Shown here one piece after another: positions 1-7,339 of a DNA stretch of 8,783 nt (position 1 is the first letter of the stretch; every line of letters begins with the position of its first letter). This DNA is from Granulosicoccaceae bacterium. GTDB taxonomy: Bacteria > Pseudomonadota > Gammaproteobacteria > Granulosicoccales > Granulosicoccaceae. The stretch spans positions 1-8,783 of the forward strand of contig JALZUX010000079.1 in assembly GCA_023301405.1 (NCBI GenBank). The letters are read 5' to 3'. Both the position numbers and the translations under genes were made by a program. A model generated the notes under the pieces. It was not told the DNA's origin. It saw only the letters and a list, made by a program, of their open reading frames with translations, and made no database searches.

Positions 1-851
1 TCTTCATTGAAGTCGAAATCACTTTCGGAAAGCACTACGTTGGCTGAGGTTCCGTGAGGTACGATTGCTGAGGCAATCGTTAATATGTTGTTAGGCAACC
101 CATAGCGCAGCAATACCAGTATTTCGGAATTTGAACATTGAGTGAGGGCACCTGAACTCTGAATGCTGTTGTCTATCCTGATTGCTGCTCGGCCAATTCC
201 GACTATCTGCACCCTTGCTTCCAAGAGATTCTGATCAGGAAGGCTGCTTATGCCGGCAGGAATATTAAAACTAATGCTGCGGACAAAGTTGGCCGGTATG
301 GCATCGTTAACTAATGGGTTTGTGTCTACTTCTCTTTCGGTAATATTAGAGCAGCCATCGCCATCAACATCAAAGTTGTCAGTTTCGTAGTTACTTTCAA
401 GAAACTGAATAGTTAGGTTGTCATTGCCGGTATTGCTTTCGATAGCTGGATGGCTGGCCAACTCAATGTTTGCTCCACCCGGTAATGTTTCACTAAAACT
501 TACACCCACACTGATATCCGTATTCGTGTTAACAGTTATCGATGTTTGAAAACGGCCGTCATTGCCACGAGTCAGTGGAAATCGCTGATTGTTAATTGTG
601 GCAACAGCGCTTACTGCATTGGGATTTATTGCGTTAATATTGCGGATTCGACTGGGCATATTCAGGCTGAGTTCACCGGCGATCAGGTCTGCTGTAGAGG
701 AGTTAGCTTCGCCTTCACCACCGCACGCAACCAAAGAACTGATGACAGGCACACATAGCGCTAGCCACACCGCTCTGGTGCCGTAATTCGCACCGTTGTT
801 GGCGGCGGAGCTTAAATAGTGAATTAGTGGTTTTAACGCAACGGAAAACAC
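1..851 (-). CDS. Lipoprotein with TSP3/EF-hand-like calcium-binding loop (3' end outside window)
   Basis: The minus-strand frame is open from an in-frame TAG upstream of 851 to the left edge, giving 283 residues without a stop, so the C-terminus is missing. I chose the GTG at 851-849 because AGGA lies 8 nt upstream and this start supplies basic residues (Lys7, Arg26) before the hydrophobic stretch; the later GTG at 770 would leave no basic n-region. Residues about 28-42 form the h-region, ending in the lipobox LVAC with Cys43, and Gly at +2 suggests the outer membrane. Residues 161-172 form a 12-residue loop, D161-x-D163-x-D165-G, with E172 at position 12. It is followed by a TNPL segment, the pattern of bacterial TSP3-type repeats that bind calcium. 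The rest is Asn/Ser/Thr-rich and looks like an extracellular beta-rich protein. I do not recognise a specific family, and surface adhesion or structural roles are only guesses. Confidence 0.75.
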   Translation of the reverse strand, partial: MFSVALKPLIHYLSSAANNGANYGTRAVWLALCVPVISSLVACGGEGEANSSTADLIAGELSLNMPSRIRNINAINPNAVSAVATINNQRFPLTRGNDGRFQTSITVNTNTDISVGVSFSETLPGGANIELASHPAIESNTGNDNLTIQFLESNYETDNFDVDGDGCSNITEREVDTNPLVNDAIPANFVRSISFNIPAGISSLPDQNLLEARVQIVGIGRAAIRIDNSIQSSGALTQCSNSEILVLLRYGLPNNILTIASAIVPHGTSANVVLSESDFDFNE

Positions 852-963
852 CCTGAATATCCTGTTAGGTGAAAGTGCTACCCTACCACAACACTGCTGT
901 GAGCAGTATGGATGCGCCTATTGTGTTTCAAGAAATTGCAATTGAATGTTACAAGGTTAATGT

Positions 964-1620
964 ATGACCGATTTTGGAAAAAAAACGCCGCAGATATCTG
1001 AACTCCCTAAAACAAATTCTGGTCAGCTAAAGCACTATGCTCAATGGGCAGGGACTTACGATACAGATTTGGATCAAGCGGGCTATGAGGCACCGACCCA
1101 TGCGGTTGCGCTGATGGCCAAACTTGTCTCGATCGATGCTCAAATTATTGAGTTTGGCTGTGGCACCGGTCTGGTTGGCGAGTTACTTGCGGGGCATGGC
1201 TATCAGCGTGTGGTTGGTATCGATCAGAGCCCGGAAATGCTGGATAAGGCGAAAAATCGCAGTTGTTACCAGTCGTTAAGAGAGCATGATCTGACACAGC
1301 CCCTGATTGATGACATTCGTTACGAGGCAGGAGTCTGTGTTGGTGTTTGTGCTTTTGGTCCGGTGTTGGCACAACATATACTTCATATGACAGCTGTGTT
1401 GGTTGAACATGCACCACTGATTTTGACGATTAACGGCAAGGCATGGAATGATCACGATTGGGTTGAGCAGCTGGATGAGGCGCAGCAACGGGACGGCTTT
1501 ATTGTCGAGTTCATTAATACTATTCCCTATTTAACAAATGAAGATGTGGATGGTAAGTTGCTCATTGTTAGAAACACTAGATTTGAAAGTGAAGTCGAAT
1601 GCACCCAAGAATTCAGTTAA
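964..1620 (+). CDS. Class I SAM-dependent methyltransferase, METTL27 (WBSCR27)-like
   Basis: The product is a 218-residue soluble, presumably cytoplasmic methyltransferase. Motif I is visible at residues 63-69 (EFGCGTG), which binds the methionine part of SAM. It is followed by the acidic residue Asp87 in VVGIDQSPEML, expected to contact the ribose. The N-terminal segment at residues 25-44 (Tyr25, Trp28, Tyr32-Asp33, Asp35-Leu36, Gly40-Tyr41, Pro44) matches the YxxWAxxYDxDL...GYxxP pattern I associate with METTL27-like proteins, whose substrate is not well defined. The ATG is preceded by AAGG at 7 nt. The last 22 nt overlap the start of the S41 protease gene, so the two are probably co-transcribed and translationally coupled. 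The methyl acceptor cannot be inferred; a small molecule is as likely as a protein. Confidence 0.87.
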   Translation: MTDFGKKTPQISELPKTNSGQLKHYAQWAGTYDTDLDQAGYEAPTHAVALMAKLVSIDAQIIEFGCGTGLVGELLAGHGYQRVVGIDQSPEMLDKAKNRSCYQSLREHDLTQPLIDDIRYEAGVCVGVCAFGPVLAQHILHMTAVLVEHAPLILTINGKAWNDHDWVEQLDEAQQRDGFIVEFINTIPYLTNEDVDGKLLIVRNTRFESEVECTQEFS

Positions 1621-3011
1621 ACCCTTCGCCATCTGTTCGGTCAATAATTGCTGCGGTGTTGTTTGCAGCACTTAGTGCGTGTGGTGGAAATAGCGGGGAA
1701 ATAACAAAAACAGTTACCGCACCTACTAATGGTGATGTGTTACTCGCGTTAACGACGGCTTCACTATCTACCCGCCAAGCGTTGTTAGCTCATATGGAAG
1801 ACCGATACCTGTGGTATCGAGACCTGCCTGACCTTGATATTACTCAAGAGAAGTATAGTGATTTAGGAATCTTACTTAATGATCTGAAAAAGCAACCGGA
1901 AGATCGCTTCAGTGCTCTGGTGAATACAGCAACTCAGCAACAACGAATAGATCAGGGAGTCACTGGCAGCTTTGGTTTGCGTTTTTCCTTACGTTCCGCC
2001 TCCGATGCTGAAAACCCTGAGAGTGTTGATCTTAGAATTGCCGGAGTCGATGATTTTGGTACTGTCGGCTTGGCTGGTATACAGCGTGGAGATCGCGTGA
2101 TCGGTGCAGAGGGAAAATCAATTGATGAGCTCGGTTACAATGGTTTTCTTGATCTGTTTTCTGAACCTGGGTTAGGGGTAACAAGGGAATTGGAAATCAG
2201 GCATCCCAATGGTTCTGAGCAAAGTTATAACATTACACGTACCGAGCACGCTCTTAACCCGGTTAGAAAGCAAACCATCTTTACTCATCCTGATACCGGT
2301 CGAAGGGTTGGTTATGTGTTGATTGAAGAGTTTATTCGTCTGACATCAGATCAATTGGCACTTTATCGGCAAGACTACGCAGGCCTCGGGCTTGATGATT
2401 TAATTGTTGATCTTCGCTATAACAGTGGCGGTCTGGTGTCAGCATCGCGTGATCTGGCGAGTAGCATTTACGGGCAAACTCAAAGTGGAGATGTGTACAC
2501 TGAATTGCGCCGAAACGATAAATACACACAGGAAAACTCCAGCTTTCTTTTCCGGCAGTTTGACAGCGCTTTTAATTCTCTGAATAGAGTGTTTATTTTA
2601 ACTACTGGATCTACCTGCTCGGCCTCGGAAGAGGTTATCAACGGACTAAGAGCCTTCACCGAAGTTATCACTATCGGCTCTGTTACCTGTGGTAAGCCGT
2701 ATGCGTCTAGATCATTTAATCTTGTTCCTGAACTGCTGAGTGTCAATGTGTTGGATTCGCGTAGTGTTAATGCCTTAGGTGAAGGTGATTTCTATACCGG
2801 GTTTGTACCGACCTGCGAAGCCATTGATGATCCAACGCTACCGTTCAGTGATCCTCGGGAATCTTTAGTCAGTGTGGCACTTTACTACGCAGAGACTGGT
2901 CAATGTCGGGAGGTTGATCGCGTCGCTCTGGGCAAAGCTCGCGCTACAAAGGCGGCGATCTCACCGCCCGTAGACGATGTTCGATCAGCCTATGGGGCAA
3001 TACTACCCTAG
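1599..3011 (+). CDS. S41-family (CtpA/Prc-type) serine protease, outer-membrane lipoprotein
   Basis: This is a 470-residue secreted protease. Residues 13-27 are a hydrophobic signal and LSAC provides the lipobox with Cys28; Gly at +2 favours the outer membrane. Residues about 66-105 hold a helical region with YLWYRDLPDLD and an EDRFSAL motif, typical of this lipoprotein branch. A PDZ-like segment lies around 120-210, with AGIQRGDRVI at 159-168. The TSPc catalytic core follows: Ser341 in CSASEE, Glu344 at +3 and Lys366 at +25 in CGKP. This spacing equals the Ser372/Glu375/Lys397 set of the algal CtpA structure, so a Ser-Lys catalytic centre looks intact. Cys340, Cys364, Cys406 and Cys436 could form disulfides in the periplasm. 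No strong Shine-Dalgarno precedes the ATG, consistent with coupling to the methyltransferase, whose last 22 nt it overlaps. Substrates are unknown; envelope protein processing is the expected role. Confidence 0.92.
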   Translation: MHPRIQLNPSPSVRSIIAAVLFAALSACGGNSGEITKTVTAPTNGDVLLALTTASLSTRQALLAHMEDRYLWYRDLPDLDITQEKYSDLGILLNDLKKQPEDRFSALVNTATQQQRIDQGVTGSFGLRFSLRSASDAENPESVDLRIAGVDDFGTVGLAGIQRGDRVIGAEGKSIDELGYNGFLDLFSEPGLGVTRELEIRHPNGSEQSYNITRTEHALNPVRKQTIFTHPDTGRRVGYVLIEEFIRLTSDQLALYRQDYAGLGLDDLIVDLRYNSGGLVSASRDLASSIYGQTQSGDVYTELRRNDKYTQENSSFLFRQFDSAFNSLNRVFILTTGSTCSASEEVINGLRAFTEVITIGSVTCGKPYASRSFNLVPELLSVNVLDSRSVNALGEGDFYTGFVPTCEAIDDPTLPFSDPRESLVSVALYYAETGQCREVDRVALGKARATKAAISPPVDDVRSAYGAILP

Positions 3012-3923
3012 CGCATCAAAGCAGCGTGCGGTGACCGACGTTTTGCTGTCTCGACTGATTTTTTCCAGTGTGTTGGCAATGTTGGTGGTTTTCTTCCGCA
3101 GTGCTTGATTTTGCTTTGCGGTTTGCAAGGTCATAAAGCGGTGTAGAAAATTAGCCCATAAGTCTTCGCTGGCTTGCCATTCATCCGGGTAGTTGGTTTC
3201 GGTTATCGACCATAGTGAGTTGACGTGGTTGTTCATGTTGTCGGTAAAACCAGATACGTTCTGGTTGGCTAATAATTCATTGAATTGAACAGTCCATTGT
3301 TTCCACAGGGCGAGTCGCTGGCTGCCTAGGTTTATTTGCTGTGACAGTGTTTCGCTAAGTAAATCGCTCTGCGATGAGTTGAATTTAATGCCGGCTCTTT
3401 TAGCCCAGCTTAAGATATTCTTATGTCGACGTACTAATTTTTCTGCTGTCGTTTCGCTATTATATGTTTTTACCCTTAGTGTATTTATATCAGCCGTTTT
3501 TTGTTTTATCTGAGCAACTTGCGTTTCGCTTAAGGTTGACCAGAAATCAGTCGCCTGATTCAAAGGGTTGCATTGGCGGATCGCCAGTGACAGCTCGCCA
3601 GCCTGGTCTGTCCAGCGAGTGACTGTGGCATGTGTGATGCCGTTTTCTGTTCCTAGTTGTTGAGCCACTTCACGTAGGAGTCCGCTGTATAATGGCAGTT
3701 GTGTATTTCGATGCCACTGATGATATTCAGCGAAACGTTGATCAATAGCGTTTTCCTGTGCTTTGGTAAATTTTGCGTAGCCCTTCATCGCTTTTGTTAT
3801 TCGTTTGGGCGCCCCGTTATAGATTGTCCCAAGCACTACAGGACTGCTGCAGGCGGTGGTAAATAAAATGCAGATCAGCACAATGCCGAATCTAGGTCTG
3901 TGTTTTTTCCGTGTATTTTGCAT
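3003..3923 (-). CDS. DUF6279-like lipoprotein
   Basis: The product is 306 residues from the ATG at 3923. The frame stays open to a TTG at 4037, but that start has no Shine-Dalgarno and would put 38 extra residues before the signal. From 3923 the protein begins with a basic n-region (RKKHRPR), then a hydrophobic segment and TTAC with Cys25, a reasonable though not ideal lipobox; Ser at +2 suggests outer-membrane sorting. Shortly after Cys25 comes a segment containing IYN, then the run WHRNTQLPLY followed by a Leu-rich helix, which I recognise as the DUF6279 pattern. The remainder appears mostly helical and rich in Gln, Asn and Lys. The function of the family is unknown to me. Its stop overlaps the stop of the convergent S41 gene by 9 nt. 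A weak hairpin for minus-strand termination (GGCGG/CCGCC at 2951-2955 and 2964-2968, then three T) lies inside the S41 gene. Confidence 0.82.
   Translation of the reverse strand: MQNTRKKHRPRFGIVLICILFTTACSSPVVLGTIYNGAPKRITKAMKGYAKFTKAQENAIDQRFAEYHQWHRNTQLPLYSGLLREVAQQLGTENGITHATVTRWTDQAGELSLAIRQCNPLNQATDFWSTLSETQVAQIKQKTADINTLRVKTYNSETTAEKLVRRHKNILSWAKRAGIKFNSSQSDLLSETLSQQINLGSQRLALWKQWTVQFNELLANQNVSGFTDNMNNHVNSLWSITETNYPDEWQASEDLWANFLHRFMTLQTAKQNQALRKKTTNIANTLEKISRDSKTSVTARCFDALG
3025..3044 (+). terminator. Possible weak intrinsic terminator for the S41 gene
   Basis: CGT, one unpaired G, CGG, loop TGA, then CCGACG gives a 6-bp stem with one bulge, directly followed by four T. It begins 13 nt after the S41 stop codon and lies inside the 3' end of the convergent DUF6279-like gene. 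The short U-tract and the bulge make it weak. Confidence 0.3.
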
Positions 3924-4132
3924 GGCGTAATTGCTTGTTGGGTTGCTCGTCTGTTTTATCGAAAAGGGTCTGACTAAAGATATTTGTGTTCTGGCGGTGA
4001 CGCTTGTGTGCAATCCCTTGTTACTCGCAGTAAACAAGCCGAAAATGTAAGTCGTTCTACTATAGCGTTGGCTTAGTACTCTAGGTGATGGCGTAATAGT
4101 TCACTTGTCTCTATTATTTTTTGGGGTAGAAA
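3924..4132. other. Divergent intergenic region between the DUF6279-like gene and sdaA
   Basis: This stretch must hold the promoters of both divergent genes. For sdaA the best pair I can find is TTGGCT at 4068-4073 and CGTAAT at 4092-4097 with 18 nt between them, each matching four of six consensus positions, so it is weak. No convincing operator palindrome or riboswitch-like structure is visible. Confidence 0.35.
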
Positions 4133-5536
4133 TTGGCTATAAGTGTATTTGACCTTTTCAAGGTGGGTATTGGGCCGTCCAGCTCGCATACAGTGGGGCC
4201 GATGCTAGCAGCAAATACATTCGTTAGTCAGTTAGTGACGGACGGAAGGTTGCAGAGCGTAGCAACGCTCAAAGTACAATTGTATGGGTCACTTGGTGCA
4301 ACAGGCAAAGGTCATGGTAGCGATAAAGCGATTATTTTAGGGCTAATGGGTGAAAATCCGGCCACGATTGATCCTGCCATTGTTCCGGAGATCATGCAGC
4401 AGGTACGCGATGAGCAGTGCTTATCATTAATGAAGTCGCATCGAGTCGTTTTCGTTGAGAACAAACATCTTATATTGCATAAAAGAAAGTCGCTTCCTTT
4501 TCACCCCAATGGAATGCGCTTTGAGGCGGTTGACCAACAAGGTAATCAAATCATTTCCTCAGTTTATTATTCCGTAGGAGGGGGCTTTGTTGTTGATGAG
4601 GCAGCAGCGACTGGTGACAACCCCATTGTGGAGGCAAAAGAAGCCCTTCCTCTTCCGTTTACAACGGCGCTTCAACTGCTTGAGCGATGTAAGGAAACCG
4701 GTGGTAGCTTCAGTGATGTCATGCTTGAAAATGAGAAAGTCTGGCGCACCGAACTCGAAATTAAAACAGAACTGTTGCAAATATGGTCAGTGATGCAAGA
4801 GTGTGTCAGTAATGGATGTGCTAACGAGGGAATATTGCCGGGCGGTTTACAAGTAAAGCGTCGTGCTGCACAAATGTATCAGCAATTGGCCAGTCGTCCC
4901 GAAATGGCCTTGCGTGATCCGTTAAGCATATTGGATTGGGTTAACTTGTATGCTTTGGCAGTGAATGAAGAAAATGCCGCCGGCGGGCGTGTAGTCACAG
5001 CGCCGACCAATGGCGCAGCCGGTATTATTCCGGCAGTGTTGCACTACTATGAGCGGTTTGTACCGGGCGCTAATGAGGAAGGCATTGTTAAATTTCTGTT
5101 AACTGCGGGTGCCATCGGCGTTGTTTACAAAGAAAACGCTTCAATCTCTGGTGCTGAAGTGGGCTGTCAGGGAGAAGTTGGGTCAGCCTGTTCGATGGCA
5201 GCTGGTGCGCTGTGCGAAGTAATGGGTGGAACTCCGGCGCAGGTAGAAAACGCCGCTGAAATCGCGATGGAACATAACCTTGGTTTAACCTGCGACCCGG
5301 TGGGTGGGTTAGTGCAGGTTCCTTGTATTGAGCGCAATGCAATGGCATCTATCAAGGCGATTAATTCTGTTCGAATGGCATTGCGTGGTGACGGTAGCCA
5401 TTTTGTGTCGCTAGATAAAGTAATAAAAACCATGCGAGACACCGGTATGGATATGAAAACCAAATACAAAGAGACCGCTCGGGGCGGGCTGGCCATTAAC
5501 GTTATTGAAGTGCCGGTGAATATTATTGAGTGTTAG
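4133..5536 (+). CDS. sdaA: L-serine ammonia-lyase (L-serine dehydratase), iron-sulfur type II
   Basis: This cytoplasmic enzyme converts L-serine to pyruvate and ammonia using a [4Fe-4S] cluster. The N-terminus ([20 protein letters not shown], residues 4-23) is the family signature and aligns with E. coli SdaA from its first residues. The start is therefore the TTG at 4133, which has a TAG two codons upstream and a GGGG-type Shine-Dalgarno 6 nt away. The N-terminal half is the beta domain and the C-terminal half the catalytic alpha domain. Cluster ligands are visible as Cys345 (VGCQGE), Cys387 (LTCDP) and Cys398 (VPCIERN), matching Cys343, Cys385 and Cys396 of the Legionella pneumophila enzyme. 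The last residue, Cys467, corresponds to the C-terminal Cys458 that folds into the active site as the fourth cluster ligand there. At 467 residues it is slightly longer than E. coli SdaA (454). SdaB would be an equally valid name; no serine transporter gene is adjacent. Confidence 0.97.
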   Translation: MAISVFDLFKVGIGPSSSHTVGPMLAANTFVSQLVTDGRLQSVATLKVQLYGSLGATGKGHGSDKAIILGLMGENPATIDPAIVPEIMQQVRDEQCLSLMKSHRVVFVENKHLILHKRKSLPFHPNGMRFEAVDQQGNQIISSVYYSVGGGFVVDEAAATGDNPIVEAKEALPLPFTTALQLLERCKETGGSFSDVMLENEKVWRTELEIKTELLQIWSVMQECVSNGCANEGILPGGLQVKRRAAQMYQQLASRPEMALRDPLSILDWVNLYALAVNEENAAGGRVVTAPTNGAAGIIPAVLHYYERFVPGANEEGIVKFLLTAGAIGVVYKENASISGAEVGCQGEVGSACSMAAGALCEVMGGTPAQVENAAEIAMEHNLGLTCDPVGGLVQVPCIERNAMASIKAINSVRMALRGDGSHFVSLDKVIKTMRDTGMDMKTKYKETARGGLAINVIEVPVNIIEC

Positions 5537-5730
5537 TGCCTATCGTAGTGAAGTTGGTAATCCGGTGCATATATGTACACTTTATGAGCTAGTCGGTTAT
5601 TTTAAACATCGTTCACAGGAATACGCCTATAAATCCAGTGAATGAACATAAGACGGCACAGTTCTCGCTACAGAGGGGCTGCTGCTATGGAGCAGCCTAT
5701 GTGTGATTAATTGGATCGGAGCTTTCCCCC
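5537..5730. other. Intergenic leader between sdaA and the OmpA-domain gene
   Basis: These 194 nt contain no clear sdaA terminator. A TATAAA at 5628-5633 could be a -10 element but has no good -35 partner. A 22-codon reading frame runs from the ATG at 5642 to a TAA at 5708-5710, with four Arg codons and only a poor Shine-Dalgarno. It spans the hairpin at 5677-5697 and ends 20 nt before the OmpA-domain start codon. Whether it is translated is unknown. Confidence 0.35.
5677..5697 (+). repeat. Perfect 7-bp hairpin in the leader of the OmpA-domain gene
   Basis: GGCTGCT pairs perfectly with AGCAGCC across a 7-nt loop (GCTATGG). It ends 33 nt before the OmpA-domain start codon. No T-run follows, so it is not a standard intrinsic terminator. 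It could stabilise mRNA, act as a weak sdaA 3' end, or affect translation. Confidence 0.45.
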
Positions 5731-6378
5731 ATGCGTATTATGTTTGCAGCCGTTGTTGCATCAACTGTATATCTTCAAGGTTGTACAACAAAATCTGACA
5801 TCTCTGAACTGCCTACGACTGCGGAAAAGGTACAGGCAGAAGCTGAGTCGTTCACAACTTATGTTGGTTCTGAAGGCAGTCGGATTCGTACTGGCAGTGG
5901 CGATTGTTTACGCTCTGGTGGATTGTCAAGCGAAAGCTTAACGGTTGAGTGCCAAGCCAGCACTGATGTGGCGGTCAGCAATAAAGCACCAGCAGCAGCG
6001 CCAACACCAGCACCAAAGCAATTGGCGAGTTTGTCTTATGACGGTACCGCATTGTTTCTGTTTGATTCTGCTGAGCTAACAACGCAAGGCCGACGTGAGT
6101 TAGATGGCTTGGTGGCCAAGCTAAATGGCAGCGCAGAGGTTACCGGTATTTACGTGGTAGGTCATGCGGATAGTAAGGGTTCGGTTAATTACAATCAGGC
6201 GCTGTCTGAGAGTCGTGCAGCTGCAGTTAGGCAGTATTTGAACGCATCCCTGAACAATGTTGAGGTCATGGCTTCCGGGCTAGGTGAATCAGCGCCTGTT
6301 GCTGACAATTCGACGGAAGCCGGTCGTCAGCGTAACCGTCGGGTCGAAGTCAAAATAGATGCCGTTGAATCTAATTAA
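5731..6378 (+). CDS. OmpA-domain peptidoglycan-binding lipoprotein
   Basis: The 215-residue product has a short signal (residues 1-17) ending in the clear lipobox LQGC with Cys18; Thr at +2 suggests the outer membrane. GGAG stands 9 nt before the ATG. Residues 57-74 carry GDCLRSGG...EC with Cys59 and Cys74, a degenerate form of the GxCxRxG(x)n-EC segment common in proteobacterial OmpA-like proteins. A Pro/Ala linker follows at about 88-98. The OmpA C-terminal domain covers about 104-211: Asp147 in GHADSKG and Arg162 in LSESRAAAV are 15 residues apart, as Asp271 and Arg286 are in E. coli OmpA, where they hold diaminopimelate; NRRVEVKI closes the domain. It should tether the outer membrane to peptidoglycan. 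It has no N-terminal barrel, so it is Pal-like in design, but no tol genes are nearby and I do not call it pal. Confidence 0.93.
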   Translation: MRIMFAAVVASTVYLQGCTTKSDISELPTTAEKVQAEAESFTTYVGSEGSRIRTGSGDCLRSGGLSSESLTVECQASTDVAVSNKAPAAAPTPAPKQLASLSYDGTALFLFDSAELTTQGRRELDGLVAKLNGSAEVTGIYVVGHADSKGSVNYNQALSESRAAAVRQYLNASLNNVEVMASGLGESAPVADNSTEAGRQRNRRVEVKIDAVESN

Positions 6379-6450
6379 TAGTTTGAATGATATCGGTTAG
6401 TATTTTTGGTGGGATTTGATCGCGCGCTGCAACGGATAAAAAACGAAGGG

Positions 6451-6475
6451 GCCAGTCAATTGACTGGCTTTTTTT
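6451..6475 (+). terminator. Intrinsic terminator after the OmpA-domain gene
   Basis: GCCAGTCAATTGACTGGC is a perfect 18-nt palindrome (7-bp stem with AATT loop, or up to 9 bp on paper) immediately followed by seven T. It lies 72 nt after the OmpA-domain stop and 25 nt before the convergent DUF481-like stop. The A-run on the other side is set back from the stem by about ten bases, so it should work best for plus-strand transcription. Confidence 0.92.
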
Positions 6476-6500
6476 ATGGGCGACAGTACACTTTGGACAT

Positions 6501-7187
6501 TCAAAAGCCATAGGTTACTGTAAGAAACGAATCTTCATCGACAAGATCTTCTTGCCCGTTGTCAAAGTCATAGCGCTTAACGCTGTAGGCATACTTCAAA
6601 GCGGTATTGGGCCCTACTCGAACCGAAAAACCAGCCTCACCAATAGTGGTGATTTGTGATTCGCCCGTTGTAGCTTCTATGTTCGCATCGAATCGTAGTA
6701 GACCCAGAAACTTGGTGGTGAACAGGCCGCCGGCGAAGAGAAACCCTTCGGTGGTATCGTTGCTTGGATCTATAAAATCTACTTTTGTGCCGCCAAAGCC
6801 AGTGTGAACGGTGAATTGGCTGTTCTTGGTGCGAAATAAATGATTGCCTATACCTATTCTTGCGTCAATTTCACGCTCTACTCCGCCTGGATCATCCTGT
6901 TCAATACTGAATTCTCCGAAGCTGAAGAGGGATTGGCTTATCGCATAGGTAGGGTTATAACCTAGTCGGTAACTGCTACTGCCGGATTCGCGTATCCAGT
7001 CAAGATAGACGTACTGGGATAAAGGATTGCCCTGACGCCGGGCATAGAATCGAAGTGCAGGGCTTTGACCTGAACCAATTTGAGTGCCTGCCTCTATGCC
7101 ACCGCTCCAATCTGCAGAAGCATTTGTAGTCATGGTAATCGCGCCACACAGCGTTGTTAACGAGACCAGACCAGTGAGTGTTTTCAT
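6501..7187 (-). CDS. DUF481-like outer-membrane beta-barrel protein
   Basis: The product has 228 residues. Residues 1-25 form a cleavable signal ending in ASA before Asp26. The mature protein alternates polar and hydrophobic residues throughout and ends in TVTYGF; a C-terminal Phe is the usual recognition signal for the outer-membrane assembly machinery. The opening WSGGIEAG, the middle segment EIDARIGIGNHLF and the final ALKYAYSVKR strand resemble DUF481 proteins (YdiY, 'salt-induced outer membrane protein'). It is near the lower end of the length I expect for that family. AGG lies 8 nt before the ATG, and a promoter precedes it closely. The role of the family is unclear; a small pore or structural barrel is possible. 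Assignment to DUF481 is by pattern memory and less certain than the barrel call. Confidence 0.8.
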   Translation of the reverse strand: MKTLTGLVSLTTLCGAITMTTNASADWSGGIEAGTQIGSGQSPALRFYARRQGNPLSQYVYLDWIRESGSSSYRLGYNPTYAISQSLFSFGEFSIEQDDPGGVEREIDARIGIGNHLFRTKNSQFTVHTGFGGTKVDFIDPSNDTTEGFLFAGGLFTTKFLGLLRFDANIEATTGESQITTIGEAGFSVRVGPNTALKYAYSVKRYDFDNGQEDLVDEDSFLTVTYGF

Positions 7188-7216
7188 TGTAAAAACCTGC
7201 GCAGTAAAAACTCTAT

Positions 7217-7245
7217 AGTATAGGTTTGGCGGCGGTCAGAGTTAA
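7217..7245 (-). promoter_or_regulatory. Sigma70-type promoter of the DUF481-like gene
   Basis: On the minus strand TTAACT (7245-7240, four of six consensus matches) and TATACT (7222-7217, five of six) are separated by exactly 17 nt. A transcript would start near 7210, leaving a leader of about 23 nt before the ATG at 7187. This lets the barrel gene be expressed independently of mepK. Confidence 0.6.
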
Positions 7246-7322
7246 AAACACGGTAAGTTATTGTGGCAAATCAGGTGGGGCAGGAGTGCCGCATAAGTTG
7301 CTGCACGGGGCTAACGGTTTCG

Positions 7323-7337
7323 AAGGACGGAGTCCTT
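7323..7337 (-). repeat. Small hairpin just after mepK
   Basis: AAGGAC and GTCCTT form a perfect 6-bp stem with a 3-nt loop, 2 nt past the mepK stop codon. There is no T-run on the minus strand, so it would be at most a poor terminator or a 3'-end stabiliser. Confidence 0.35.
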
Positions 7338-7339
7338 TC

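Noticed and set aside
546..786. Two plus-strand open frames of 65-70 codons at the left
   Set aside because: Both lie opposite the TSP3-like lipoprotein gene, whose frame shows a signal, a lipobox and a complete calcium loop. They have no recognisable domain.
894..906. CTGCT/AGCAG 5-bp hairpin between the divergent lipoprotein and methyltransferase genes
   Set aside because: A 5-bp stem with a 3-nt loop is expected by chance in a window of this size, and nothing around it suggests a terminator or operator.
5711..5941. Plus-strand frame starting at TTG 5711 with a hydrophobic C-terminal part
   Set aside because: It overlaps the OmpA-domain gene in another frame. The OmpA frame has a lipobox and full family motifs, so this is a shadow.
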